Source: Lophius americanus
Taxonomy: Eukaryota; Chordata; Actinopteri; Lophiiformes; Lophiidae
Assembly: GCA_037951165.1 (NCBI GenBank)
Contig: JBBDHG010000134.1
Span: 1,789,501 to 1,853,500, forward strand
Direction: 5' to 3'
Length of the DNA: 64,000 bases
The position numbers and the translations under genes are program-made. The notes beneath the pieces were generated by a model. It did not search any database and was not told the DNA's origin. It saw nothing but the letters and a program-made list of their open reading frames with translations. Shown piece after piece: positions 11,046 through 23,225 of this stretch (its first letter is position 1; each line of letters starts with the position of its first letter).

Positions 11046-11375
11046 TACCTTATATTACCACCACCGAGGTATTTAATGTACGAGCCCACTGGATTCTAGG
11101 GGTTAAAGGGAAGCTAATCCATCCCCAGGTATATTCACCGCCCGCTCACCTAACCACACAACTCACAGGATCGGATTTATCATCCAAAAGCTTAACTGAG
11201 TAAACTTCTCCCTCTTCCTCCTCACCCCTCTCCCTCTGCCCCTCTCTCTGCATGTGTACCGGTGATGTCTCTTTACTTACCCCCCGCCCCTCCCTCCCTC
11301 CTCACACGCCTCACTCGAATTCCTCAGATCATTTCAAAGGGCACCGGTGATCAAAGCTAGACCCCCTTTCAAAAT
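11046..11375. other. Unique DNA, CT-rich part
   Basis: Positions 11205-11310 are pyrimidine-rich (CTCCCTCTTCC-type) without a clean repeat unit. No gene is seen. Confidence 0.45.
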
Positions 11376-12165
11376 GGACAGGAACCGGGGGATGTATTTA
11401 GTTAATCATTTATTTAAAAAAAAAAACACGCCCCACCAAGTCTCCTACCTTCAGTATCTGTCTGCCCCATTTTTCTGTTGCCTTCCTCCCGAGGCCCCTA
11501 TCTGCCACCTCTCAAAGCAGTTTTTAATATGCAGAGAAAATAAGCTGGTCGTCCTCTTCAGGCGATGGATGGGCGGGAAAGGCCTGGGGAATATAGATCG
11601 GCTACACATGAACACTTGCTTCTGACGGATTAACCCCTCCTGCACCCAGATATGGAGCGTTGCGTGAACATCACCGCTCGGAGAGCGTATGCGTGTCTTA
11701 AGACGACAAACGGATACCTCATTAGACTTGATTTAGGAGGTTTGTTGAGCTACGCTTCAGAGGTGTACATACTGCTTTCACAGCTCAGAAACACTCCAAA
11801 CAGGGAATCCATCTTCCGGATCTGCACATCGTCTGTCTGACATGTTCCAATGGATAAAGCGGAGCAGCACAAATCACATATATGGAGTGATTATAATACA
11901 TAACAGCTCACATCCTGTGCTTAATCACTATTAGTGTCACTTACATTCTTTAAGTTTGAGGAGAATGCTATGGTGCTCTGTCCCTCCACGCACACATCTC
12001 TCAGCTGATGGGCCTCCAGCAGGAGGGGTGACCCTGTGAGAGGGCTCCGTCACACTCCCTGCCCAGCAAATGGACTAAGGCCTGAGGCAGCTAATGGCAT
12101 AATGAGCCCACGGCAGCGTGGAGTGACATTTTTGACCAAGGGTGCAACGAAAGATGATGGCGTAG
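11376..12165. promoter_or_regulatory. Candidate conserved non-coding stretches
   Basis: Two unique sub-blocks (about 11440-11650 and 11995-12145) have motif-rich, non-repetitive sequence, for example TTTTTAATATGCAGAG and GGCAGCTAATGGCATAATG. Frames of 92 and 109 codons cross them without recognisable domains. A regulatory role is inferred from texture only. Confidence 0.22.
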
Positions 12166-13085
12166 TTGTCGTCTCTGTCATTCTGATCCTCCCTGACCTT
12201 CCCCTCTCTCACCAACCAAATACATGTCCTCTTTTGCCATATCCTAAAAAGCTCATTTCTGGTCTTCCCCTTCTTAAGCATCTCCAGCATCATTCTACCA
12301 ACAGATCCGCTATCCCACCTCTTCACATCTCCATCCATCTCTGTCTAGCCTTTCTTTTTTTCTAATCCTGTCTATCCTCGTCACTCCAGAAGAAAATGTG
12401 AATCTTCAAATCTGCCAAAACCAGTTCTGCCGCCTGTGTTTTGGTCAGTGCCACCATCTCTAAGCCATTTAGTGAAGCTGCTATCAAAGATAACTATTGA
12501 CGCTCTTCTCCACCTACTCCACCCTGCCTGCTCCCGCTTCTTCAACTCTTTTTCACACTTCCAAATCTCACAAGAAATACCTTTCAAAATTAACATTGTT
12601 TAAATACGTAAAATGTATATTTTTTAATGTATGTCTGTTCATAGGTTTAGTGAAAAAATTAATAAACAGCTTTTGAATCAAGCCCCGAAAAACCCTCATC
12701 TGAGAAAAATCCCACTCAAAGAATAATCTTAGAAAAACAAGAAAAAACAAATCCATGAACATTGTGTTTAATTCCTCCGTTAAAAAATGTGCCTCACATT
12801 TGGTGAGAACGCAGACATAAGTGTACGTTCAACCTTGTCATTCATTTCTCTTGTCCTAGAACAAACCCGATATTTGTCAAGATATATTGCAGAAAAAATA
12901 TGTAGTCCTCACATTGATATTTTTCACACCGGATCAAACACACAAAGCGATTGGACAGCTTGTATTATGTAGTTAGCACACATACCGAGCTATAGAGCTT
13001 GACACTTTTTAGTGTGCTGAGCTGAATTTCTTTTAGTTTATTTAATGATTGGCTGAGAATTCACAAAGAGTTTATTAAATGTCAA
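12166..13085. other. Unique AT-rich DNA, no gene seen
   Basis: Pyrimidine-rich at 12180-12380 and AT-rich afterwards. No transposon or coding signature was recognised. Confidence 0.45.
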
Positions 13086-13205
13086 AAGTCAAAGTCAACT
13101 TTATTCTCATTTTCTCACATTCCCAGACAAATGCAGAAATTGAAATGACGTTTCCCTCCATCCACGGTGCAAAAATGCAAAACACATAAATATATGTATA
13201 AAATG
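13086..13205 (+). mobile_element. Teleost retroposon-type repeat fragment
   Basis: 'gtcaaagtcaactttattct' followed by 'attgaaatgacgtttccctc' and 'aaaacacataaatatatg' is a string I know as a common teleost interspersed repeat, probably the 3' region of a LINE or SINE. The copy is short and has no coding capacity. Confidence 0.5.
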
Positions 13206-14248
13206 TATCAAAGTCTCAAATAAATAAAGACTGTTTTTGGTCTTTGGCCACTGCAGCGTCCATATTTTAGTCAAACCACACCAGAGTTTGTTTTGTCCGC
13301 ATTAAGGTTTTGGTGGGGGTGTTGTTAAAATGAACCGCACAGAGCAATTGTTCCATAGTTTGTTTAAATTGAACCAACCCTCCAAATCTAAATTGTAACC
13401 ACAGCAACAAAACAAGAAACCCACAAACAATCGAGCTCCTAATAAGCAAACAAGAGATCCCTTCCGTATTTGGTTGTTGTGTGATGATAGTTGTGCTGAG
13501 AAATATTAAAGATTATATCGGAAATCTTCACCGGAAACAAAACCGAACAAAACTTAAGTCTATATTGTAACCAGGGGAACAGAAAAAACAACATTATCCT
13601 GCTGTGTGTATAAAGTTTACTGAAGAAATATTCAAAATATCTGCGTTTTTTCTGAATTAAACAAAAAATGCTGAACAGACGATCCATTCCTACATTGCCT
13701 TTGCCACGCCAAATGTTGTTAAATGTTAAATGTCTTATAAAATGAGGGATCAGTAAAGTGATATGACATGATTGACATGTCATGACATGATTGGCAAGAC
13801 TCAAAGCAAAATCCTCACCCACTATGGTAGTCAGTGATGAAGTTGCTCAAGAGTTCATATCCAAGACATATCCACGGCAGGAAGCCAAACCAATCATCTA
13901 GGCAGTGACAGTCTGACAGGTCGTCATGCAAAGCCAACACATTTTACCTTCCTCAACATGCTCTTTCTGTGCTCGCCATGCGTTTCCTTCACCCTCAGCT
14001 CTGCTTTATGACAAGTGATTGACAAGCTGACATGAAGACACTGACAAGAAGCCTTCCTACACATGATCAGGGCAGCGTACCTCCCACCAGATCTCCTCGC
14101 TGCTGCAACTTTCCAAATGTCAAGCTGGAAAACCATGAAATAGTTTTCGGAATAAATGCGAGCTAATGAATTGTGGAAGGAGCGCAATCCAGAATATTGG
14201 TGGATCCCACCACCTATATGTTATGCTTTGGAGTGAAATGTAAATTTG
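13206..14248. other. Mostly unique DNA; possible old DNA-transposon relic at 13260-13420
   Basis: The part at 13260-13420 contains 'aaatgaaccgcacagagc' and 'gaaccaaccctcc', reminiscent of a hAT-type teleost repeat, but the match is too weak to call. Positions 13765-13796 hold a small direct and inverted repeat of GACATGATT/ATGTCATG. No gene is seen. Confidence 0.3.
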
Positions 14249-14816
14249 TTAAAGGTAGAGTTTGTAAGATTTCTCTTCTACCCTCTACTTCTCTTGGTCG
14301 ACTTTTTGCTAAACCGACCAGGAAGCATTTGCGTCGCCCCACTGCAAAGGAAATGTGAACGAGGAACAAGCGCTAATTCTGGTGAGGTCGGTCCAGTTCA
14401 CCCGCTGAAATAAACTCCATGGACGGCTGCCGGTTTGGAGTGATCCTTCCCAGGTGGAGAGACAGAGCGATTCAGCCCACGATCCCGGGAAGCGGTGGGA
14501 CTTAATTTTTTACTTCAATGGCAAGGCTTGGCGCTCCCGTGCTTTTTCTTGTTCTAAATATTAAGTAGATCCTCCATTTCTCAAAACACAGTAACAGCTT
14601 AAAACATGAAAATCCCTCTAGATACGTCTGTTCCACCATATCGGCCTCTATACGGAACATCAGAATCCGATCTATGGAGATAAAAAGGTCTTTTTCTACA
14701 CAAACTTTCAAGAAATATTAAGTACACAAAATGATGCCTAGTTTTAAATATTATATTAAATGTATTCAAGGAGATACCATTAAATACCCCCTAAATCTTA
14801 CACACTCTAGCTTTAA
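14249..14816. mobile_element. Non-autonomous DNA transposon with terminal inverted repeats
   Basis: Left end 14251-14272 (aaaggtagagtttgtaagat then tt) and right end 14793-14814 (aaatcttacacactctagct then tt) are inverted repeats of 22 bp with three mismatches. Both are flanked by TTAA-like bases that extend the symmetry to 14249-14816. The 568-bp interior has no transposase; the 69-codon minus frame inside is not recognisable. A terminus of the type AAAGG..GTAGTGTGTAAGATTT is familiar from teleost DNA transposons; the superfamily is not resolved. Confidence 0.7.
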
Positions 14817-15345
14817 ATCACATAATAAGCTACGAAATGCAATAACAAAACAAATACAAAAAATAAAGAAATATAATGATAAAATCAAATTAAGGCCTTG
14901 CTTACTAATAATAAGAAAATGGAGCTGACAAAACATTCTTGTTGATCTCTACTGAAGGTAGATTGAATATTTATTGGATATAATCTAAATACTAAATCAA
15001 CAATTATAATATTAATCAATAACAAAAATAAAATGAATGAATAAATAATATTTAATGAGTAAAATTTACTCCTTAGATACAAAATAATTAGTAGATACAC
15101 TGAAAAAAAGAAACCTATTTGTCAATCCGAACTGAGGAAAAGAATAATTTATTTAGTGAAATTCGTTAAGTATAATTTAAATTAACAAATAAATCATAAG
15201 TGGCAAATCATATTAAAAAAATTATATATATATATACTTTTTTTTTTAAATAAAATAAAATATATAAATTAAATTTATTGAGTATATTTTGTCTATTGCA
15301 CAAAATAATTAGTATGCGCACTGAAAAAATATCCGTCAATCCCTA
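14817..15345. other. Extremely AT-rich segment with an internal direct repeat
   Basis: Nearly all A and T, including a short (TA)n run near 15222-15235 and a T-run at 15239-15249. Two diverged copies of a segment containing 'acaaaataattagta' and 'cactgaaaaaa' begin at 15079 and 15299, 220 bp apart. No gene is seen. Confidence 0.6.
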
Positions 15346-16494
15346 CTTTGAGATGTACACCCGTGAACCTGACATTTGCCAGCATGTGTTCCCAGGAGCG
15401 CTCTGCAAGGCTGGTGCAATCTCCTGTCTTGACAGTGAGGGAAGATGCAGTGAAATACGTGGACAGAAAGGTTGACAACAATCACCCATGTCAATCTAAA
15501 TGCATCTTCTGTGATGGGGTTTCAGTAATAGATGAGCGGGGAGACCTTATTGTCAAGCCCAGGTCTAAGAGCCACTGCGACCAGTGAAACCAGAGCTGCC
15601 ATGATGTAGGCCAAAGGTTTCCCTTCTTCCCCTTTCACTCTCTGACCTAGATGTGTGTTTGTGTGTGTATGTGTGTGTCTGTCTATGGGTGTCCTTGCAC
15701 TGGTGTGAAAATGAACTGTATTAGTGTGAGTATGCTCTGGGTGGTCCTCTCTGATGCAAGCTGGCTCAGAGCCAATACCTTCTGCCTGATTCACCTGGGA
15801 TGCTCGCGATCCGTGCAAGCTTTTGTTGTTCTGTTCCGACTGTTGAGAAGAGAAAAGATAACTGGACCCCAGACGGGGAAGACAAAGAGGAGGAGAATAG
15901 GAGGGAGAGCAAATGAAATACAAAGAGACAAGAGGGAAGAGCCCCAAGTCTAGTCGGTCAGGCAGAAGTGGGCCAAGCTGGTGAACTGACACACATGCAG
16001 CAGGGTGGTAGTCCAAATGGAGACGCGCCTCGCAGTGTCCCTGTGTCTCTGTCGTTCTCATTCACCTACAGAGTCCACGTCTCCTGGGTCCCCCCACTGC
16101 ATGCTGACGCTGTGAAACGCCCCGCTAACATATCAAGCTGACTAAACAAGATGAAGACAGCTTTATTTCTGGGAGATGAGGGGTGGTGATGCATAGGGGG
16201 AGACCATGAACCTAACAAAGCCTTGACTCGTGCCTGTGGATCTCAAAACTCACCATTCGGACCCGCCTTTGAGTCATGGAACAGATTTCATAGTTTTTCA
16301 TGTCAGCAAAAAAAAGGAAGAAAACCTCAGGAAATGATTGAACAGTTAAGGTGAGGAACTCTTGCCCATGATCTAACATGGAAACAACATTCAAGAAGTC
16401 TAATGTTACAGTAATCAAATGTTTCTGTTAACTAAACAGAAAGTCACATTTCTCTCTGTTGACCTGGAGGTCTACTTGCCTGTCAGAAGATACA
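15346..16494. other. Unique DNA, no gene seen
   Basis: Frames of 179 codons (15522-16061, -) and 100 codons (15651-15953, +) overlap on opposite strands and include a short GT-rich tract (15651-15680). Neither shows a domain or a splice context I can support. Confidence 0.4.
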
Positions 16495-16625
16495 TCCATT
16501 CATTTTATGGAGCATATCCCAGCTGACATTTGGCAAAGACCATAAGAAGAAGCCGGAGTCCAGAGATGAAAAGCACTCAGTCGCCAGGACAACATCTTAA
16601 CTGCTAACCACTCTGCCACCACACT
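16495..16625 (+). repeat. Teleost interspersed repeat, internally deleted (TCCATCCATCC family)
   Basis: Begins 'catccattcattttatgg' and 'catatcccagctgacatt', then jumps to 'gccggagtccagag' and ends 'ctgctaaccactctgccacc'. This is the beginning and end of the family with most of the middle missing. Confidence 0.65.
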
Positions 16626-17750
16626 GCATGTCAGAAGATGCCTTGGATAATTTGTTGCCATTCGGATCTTTCCTCCAAAGGATTTTCAGACGTGGCTTGC
16701 GCATGCTCACCATGTTTTCAAAGCCCCTGTTTTCCACAACAGAATATGGTTTCACGGTTGAAACAATATGCCTCCCAATAGATTTGGTATTAGCTTTAGC
16801 TTTCTTTGATTCTAAATGCCACGCTGAGAAGCTGCTATCTTCAAAGATGTGACCTTGCTCGATGTATTCCCATTGTCATTTGGCTTTCTCGTGGAATAAT
16901 GCCCTACAGACAGTGATCTCTTTGTCAAATGCCCTTCTTCCATCATCTATATATCTTACAGGGAAGTCATAACGCTCCTAGACTTGGGGATTAACTGATG
17001 TAGGAGACTTTTCCAGTGCTTCCACTCCACTAGTATCCATGATATTCTGTCTATCATGTCGAGGAGTCCCGCTAAGCCATCTTTCCTGTGCACCTCTAAA
17101 CCGAGATTCAGACAATTATTGCTTTTTATAATTACATTTTGCAGTGATCTGTTTTTCAGATGCGTGATGCAGTGGAGTGGTCTGTGAGGATCATGGCGAG
17201 GATCAACTATGGCTCGTTAAACCTCTCCTTTTGTTCCATCCAAACATAAAAGTGGATATCCAGACTGCACTAAGTGCAGATGATGCCCTCTTTTATCTGT
17301 GAAGCCATTATTTTCCCTCCAAGTCAGCAATTCCGTTCGAGAAGTTGAATAGTAGGGGAGAGCGGAGTTCGACCGATGTGATTTTAATACTCCTATCGCC
17401 AGGGATAAATTGTTTACTTCGACGAAAGCAGGGCTCAGTAAAGTGAATACCTCTGTTAAGGCTGAAAGTCCAAAATACGTGTCTTTAGCTTTCTTAAACC
17501 GTGTCCTACTGTTCAACAAAAACTCCTTTTTATCTGGACCTGCACCAAAATGTAATCAGTTCCTTCCTAGCCTATAGTTTTATCATCTAATCATTCCTGT
17601 GTGATCTTGCTTAAAGTCCAACAGAGATGAGATGAGGCAGGTGAACTCAAAATGTCCCTGGCTAACTTTTGATTAATTGTATAGTCCTTAAAACCTTGCC
17701 AAATACCAAGAATTACCGATTTAAAGTGCTCAGACAACACAATGACACCA
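16626..17750. other. Unique DNA, no gene seen
   Basis: Frames of 74 (+) and 100 (-, 17217-17519) codons occur without recognisable domains. No repeats stand out. Confidence 0.4.
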
Positions 17751-17753
17751 TTT

Positions 17754-17778
17754 CCCCCCCCCCCCCCCCCCCCCCCCC
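17754..17778. repeat. Poly-C tract of 25 bases
   Basis: Uninterrupted C run; the minus strand is a 25-base G run, which can form a G-quadruplex and is prone to length errors in sequencing and replication. Confidence 0.95.
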
Positions 17779-19178
17779 TCTTAGATAGCACAAAACTCCA
17801 GAAGATAATCAGTCCAATGTTATAGGAACTGTTGTCATCTACATCCATGTATAATTCAGTAACATCTCATGTTTGCTGATTTCCATGAATATAAAATGTA
17901 GTGGGTTTGCATCCCATTATGGCTACCCCTGAGAGGAGAAAGTATGTGAAGCATGGTGGTCTCTTAGTGCAAGTCACGGGGGCAAGAAGGCTGTGGTTGC
18001 CTCGTATACGCAGGTCAATGAAGCCATTCAGAGAGGATCCACTTTGTGGATTAATTGCAGGAGAGAACGCTTACAAGCAGTCATAAGTTACTTTGTTTCA
18101 AGCAGACAGGTTAGAAGAACTTTGTCAAGCTTGTTTTTAGGCTCCAAGTTTCCATGGTAGGAGTCTGAACCGGAGCAAATCTCATTTTTGCATATCTCCC
18201 TCTGGTCGATTGTTACCATCTGAATATGTGGCCTCATCGCCATACCTATTTGACCCAGTTGTCACTCTGTGCCCTGCACTTTCGTCCTAATGTTTATAAA
18301 AGGTCACCAAACGTATGTTTTTCTAAATGATTGCAATGGACAAGCATCAACAACCTGCTAGTTCGGCAGCGGGACCAGGGGTTGGTTGGGACGTCTTGGA
18401 CTGGTTTATTTTCATGACAATCAACCAGAATTTGTCACGTGTTCCTGGAGGGACCTAGCTTACATTTATTTTGACAGTCGAAAATTGTGCGCACATACCT
18501 ACTCCGTCCAAAGTCCATTATCAGACTCAGAGCAGGTTGTGTTATCTAGCATTGCTATATTTACTCCAGAATCCCATTGTTGGTCCACTCCCCCTACCCT
18601 GTTAAAGTTTCTGAAATTTTTTGTTGACAGAAACTCAATATTTTTTTTTTTATTTGTATCTGCTTACAGAAGCTCAATGATTAAACCAAGGAACTTGGGT
18701 TCATCGGGGGTGCCTCAACACATTTCCTTATAAAACAAAAATCATTACCTGACTCATACATTGTACAATTTTCTCTCACATGCCTCTTTCCCTTTGTCAA
18801 ATAATCAATGTATGACAAATGACTACGTGATACTACCTGCTGGAACTTCATCTATGCACAAGGCATTAAACGACTATTGCATGACACATAAACTGAAGGC
18901 TGCAGAATGAGATCCTTCTGAGTCTGAGTTATCAAATTCATCGTCCAGTGGTATCTTAGCAGCAAAGGTAGTGAAGGCCAGCAGCAAGACAAAGAGAAGA
19001 TGCTGCGATGACAGTTACTGGATGGTTTAATGATTATCAAGGGTCCATCCTGGCCTTTTTCTTTGTGCCTGGTGTTTGGTAAGACCCTGTCAAATCAATG
19101 GTTGTGAGCAAACCTTAAGGACTCCTTAAATCAACGGCCACTGGACATTAATGGTGTGGATTAATTTATTTACTTGAA
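17779..19178. other. Unique DNA, no gene seen
   Basis: The longest frame is 115 codons (18386-18733, +) without a recognisable domain. No repeat or transposon signal was noted. Confidence 0.4.
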
Positions 19179-19255
19179 AAAATCCACCGGCAAGACCAAG
19201 TGATGACTTGGTCATCACTTGACCAAGTCATCACTTGGTCTTGCCGGTGGATTTT
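19179..19255. repeat. Perfect 36-bp inverted repeat, 5-nt loop
   Basis: Left arm 19179-19214 and right arm 19220-19255 are fully complementary; the loop is tcact. Each arm itself contains the smaller palindrome 'accaagtgatgacttggt', so the block is built from repeated dyads. Transcription would give a perfectly paired hairpin of 77 nt. The next hairpin follows with no gap. Confidence 0.98.
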
Positions 19256-19294
19256 CCTGACACTTTTAAACACTTCATGTTTAAAAGTGTCAGG
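19256..19294. repeat. Perfect 16-bp inverted repeat, 7-nt loop, adjacent to the 36-bp hairpin
   Basis: Left arm 19256-19271 (cctgacacttttaaac) pairs exactly with 19279-19294; the loop is acttcat. A T-G wobble and three T-A pairs (19252-19255 with 19295-19298) could lengthen the stem to 20 at the expense of the neighbouring hairpin. It directly abuts the preceding hairpin. Confidence 0.97.
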
Positions 19295-21400
19295 GAAAGA
19301 GCAGTCACTACTGGCATAAGAGGGGGAAACTGCCAGTTCAGTTTCAAGACATAGCTTCTGAGATGTTTTGGAGAAGCAGTACCCATGGGTTTCAAGTAGA
19401 ACCACTCTCAACAAAATATTGGTGTAGACTGAGCATCTGGACTCAAAATTACGTCAAGAACCAATATAGGGGAGTGAATGAGGAATGTGGATAAGGAGCT
19501 CTTTGGCTAACTCTCCCTGACTATCCCTGCCAGAACATAGTAGATGTATGAGTATCCTCCAAGGCCCAGATACCCACTGATAGCAAGTGACATTTATCAA
19601 CCTCTCAACTCTCTTGAAAAACCAAGGGATGCAAAGTTTTAAATACATTTTAGAATGGGCTTCCTAATGATTTTGGAGGCTTTGAAAGGGGGCAGTGACT
19701 GAGAAAAGGTTGGAAATAGCTTCCTTAAATTATCAATGGTTTTGGAATTAAGCTTCAGAGGGAAAAATGTAAATAAATGTTTTTGCAAGTATTAAATGGT
19801 GTTTTGCAATTATCCTGATGGAGTTTAGTACTGCTACAATGACATTAATGAGCACAGTGACAAGTCAACAAACTTGCTATGGTACAATTCAGTAAACTGG
19901 CGAGGGGATTTTACTTCGAACCAGTTTCAAAAATGTGACATTGGCCCAACCCGTCAAATAACAGCATTAGTGGATTACATGCAACATGACTTGAGTCTAG
20001 GAATTGAATTAGCAAGTCTACATTTGAACCCTCCAGAGCGTCTAAAATAAAACCCCAGTGGGTGGTATGTGGTCATGTGATGTCTTAAAGGGAGGTTTTA
20101 CACTCATCAGATACATTAGTTTTCAATTGCTACAGTGGCCTATCCCGGCTCGTCACATGGTCAGAATAGGCGGATCCTCAACCCTCACTTAATGGCTAGG
20201 CCTTTAATGTTTTTCCTCAAAGTAAAATGATGCATGGGATCCGTCTTCATTTGAAATTGAGAGGCTTGAAAGATTCCCAGCTGGTGCAAACATGTGGAAA
20301 ACATAAGCCGAGCCTGTGATTTCATTCAAATTATTCATAAAAAGTGAAATGGAATAAAACGTGCAAAAGCCTAATACTCTGCTGCTCAGGCAATTACATA
20401 ATCGACTAGTATTTAACATGTCAAATTTGTTCAATGTTAGCTCGAGCATGAACCTGATAAACAAGCCTGTGATACCACAGCGACAACGCAACACGGCCGC
20501 ATTCCCTGTAATAACACAACACTGCATCAAATGTTGCTATAACCAGTCTTTGGAGTTCAACTCTTGGGTGGTGCTACCAAGTATCGGGCTGTTTGCTCCC
20601 CAACGGCACCAGAGTCCAGACCCTAATGGAACTGACTGATCACATTTCACAGCAGGCCAAAGCAGCCAGCAGAGCAGAACTGGGCAGAGCTGGTGGCCCA
20701 GGGCCCAGAGGCCCACTATAACGACCAAAACACTCTGTGTTGCTGGCAGCCTGGAGAGTAGGGAGGAACCTTCACTACACATAAACCTCTTTCAAACACA
20801 GGAGCGAGCTTCAACTATGTGTCAAAGCACTGGCTTTGGGGCTTCCAGATTCAAGTGTACATGACAGAAATGCTCCATAATAACTCTGCTTAAAGCATAC
20901 TACGACCCATCCATGACATTTGGCATCAGGGTCATAAGAAATTGGAAAAACCCCTTTTTCCTTTCCACCATGGTGGCAGAACTAGTTCTTACGGTAAAGG
21001 GTTGGCCCGACTTAAAGCTTCACATTGAGGGACGGAGACAGAGGGTCTGGTGATTAATGTGGTTTTCTAAGCTTTTCTTAATTTGCGCTGAACTGCATGG
21101 ATAAAAATAAAAATGAATGAAAACACATTCTTACAGACTGATCCGATACACAAGAACGGCTCATAGTCATGAAAGGTTTTCCTATAAGAAGAGGAGTCTG
21201 AGGTTACGGAGGATCTTTTAAAATTTGAGCAGAAATTGTAGCAGTTTGAGGCAAACTGAGGGGCGGAGTACTGTTTTATTCTTCTTGTATTCTTACTCAA
21301 CAAATCCTTAAACATCCTGATCTCACTTTCAGTACCATCTTTTAGAGAGGAATCTAACAATTTGGAGACTGAGGTCAAGTTGGCATGGACCCGAACCCTT
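19295..21400. other. Unique DNA, no gene seen
   Basis: Frames of 82-108 codons occur on both strands without recognisable domains. The part at 20640-20720 is rich in CAGCAG/GGCCCAG-type sequence. There is no transposon signature until 21401. Confidence 0.4.
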
Positions 21401-21670
21401 TATGCATCAATCAGCCATAACATTAAGACCAACTGTCACATATTGTGATGATGTTTGGATTATTGTCTATAGCTACAATGTACCTCTAATGGTTTCACCA
21501 GGGATTTGCTAACGTTTGTTGTTATCTTGGGTTTTATGGCCTCTCTGCCATTTACACAGATCAGTCATAACTTAATAAGGACCTGTCTCGTATTGTGTAG
21601 ATATCCCTTTTGTCAATGAAACAGCTCTGTGATGCACTTTCTACTAGAATGTTATGGCTGATCAGTGTAT
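21401..21670. mobile_element. Tc1-derived non-autonomous element (270 bp)
   Basis: The left end has 'caatcagccataacattaag' and the right end 'atgttatggctgatcagtg', an inverted pair matching the termini of the element at 10122. An internal 'cagatcagtcataact' near 21559 repeats the terminus, which suggests one copy inserted next to or inside another or an internal duplication. There is no transposase sequence. Confidence 0.8.
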
Positions 21671-22680
21671 ATCACCTTAAATAATGGTCATCATGGAAAT
21701 CTTTGGTATCTCTGACAGCGTTACATCACTATTATGTCCCGACAATTGGCGTAATTAGCCCAAAAATGTGTATGGTTAAGGGTCACACCAGCGTGATCTT
21801 AGACCTCAGTGGGTGAAGAATCATGACAAAGTAAAAGCAAACCAGACTGCTATGATGTACGCAACACAGATACAACTGATAATGGTAATGATCAAGCATT
21901 AACAACACGCCAAAGTAATGGTTGTGCATGTCCGTCAAAATCTGCATAGGGCCCCTTCAGGCCCGGAACCAATATGCTTTTACAAAGATATACACATTTT
22001 TATCTTTCTCTTTGCTGCATAATTTGAGACTTAATAATGCTTTTTCTATTCAGTTGATTTCACACCCTTACTCTCAGAATAGACACAATTTACAGAGTGG
22101 CCTACAGAGAATTCACACTATGGGGAGTGGACAATTTTCTGTCAGAGGTTCTCAGATAAGGAAAATCCTGGCTGGCTTGTTTACCTGAGGAAATGGACCC
22201 ACACAATGAACTTCAAATGAACCATATCCAAGGCGGACTTAAAACAGACACTGTGTGTAGAAAAATAATGGTGATGCATATTGTGCACTGACAGACGTTA
22301 TTGTTCCCGCATCAAAATAAGAAGGTAGTCAGTAATGGTTGTGCATGTATACAGTATTTATATATCAGAGAGGATGAATCTCCTGAGAAGCCCGTTTATT
22401 CTATGTGTAACTAGGGCACGAAGGCAACATTTTGTTAACACAAGCCCAATTAAAACTTGTTTTTGCAATTACCTCCTGTTCTCCAGAGGAGTCATATAAA
22501 CATTTATGAATTCATGCGGTGTCCCCGCAAAAAAAAAAAAAAAAGTTACATTAGTTTTAGACAACATCAGTTTTAACAGCACTATTACTCTTACAGACAC
22601 AACTTTATGTTCCGGTACTTTTACGTTCGTCGCATTTGCTCTTTTTTGCTATTTATTTTAGGGAGAATAAGAGACATGCC
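21671..22680. other. Unique DNA with a poly-A run
   Basis: Contains a 16-base A run at 22529-22544. An 88-codon frame (21922-22188, +) shows no domain I recognise. Confidence 0.4.
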
Positions 22681-22684
22681 AAGC

Positions 22685-22744
22685 AGTATGACAGGCAGTA
22701 AGACAGGCACTATGACAGGTAGTATGACAGGCACTATGACAGGC
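22685..22744. repeat. 12-bp minisatellite, 5 units
   Basis: Five tandem units of AGTATGACAGGC, with A/T and G/C variants at the third and fifth positions. Confidence 0.95.
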
Positions 22745-22984
22745 TTTGTATATTATTATTGGGAATAATAAAATGCGTCAAAGATGTTCACATTAAAAGC
22801 CACATGGTTTCAACTCTGACTTTTAGCGCCGATCACACTTTTTTTTCATGATTGTTGGGCCTGTCACAATTGTTACGTAATCATCTGAGGGCAATTATTT
22901 GTGTTTTCTGAAATTATTTTCGATAGTAACTATAATCACCTCAATTAATCTATACAATTAATCAGCTCTAGATCTTAATTTAAC

Positions 22985-23225
22985 TGCTGTAGAAGACAGA
23001 AATAACTCTGGCCCTCAGTATGTTTTACAACTGATTTGAAGATTGTGCTGTTCACATTTAAGGCCCTGCTTGGCGTTTCTCCCACCTACATCTCTAAACC
23101 TTTACTACCGTATGCACCCGCATTAACGTCGGGGTCTGTTACGATCAGCCTGAGGAAATCACGCCTGTTATGTCATCTGTCTCTTTCAATAGAGTCTACT
23201 TTATTTTATTTTTTTATCACTCTTA
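22985..23225 (+). pseudogene. L2-like LINE reverse transcriptase fragment
   Basis: The frame from 23036 reads LKIVLFTFKALLGVSPTYIS then KPLLPYAPALTSGSV. This corresponds to the segment near the C-terminus of the reverse-transcriptase ORF in L2/Rex-type fish LINEs (typically 'KI..LTFKAL.G..P.YLS..L..Y.P.R'). The expected downstream block (FSVAAPRLWNSLP-like) is missing, so the copy is truncated and decayed. No endonuclease or catalytic YxDD motif is present. In intact elements this ORF copies the element RNA into DNA at a nicked target. Confidence 0.65.

Noticed and set aside
13260..13420. Possible hAT-type element
   Set aside because: A few words recall a family, but neither terminus can be located; not enough to annotate as mobile.
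15522..16061. 179-codon minus frame
   Set aside because: Opposite strand is also open, a GT-rich tract contributes His-Thr residues, and no domain is recognisable.
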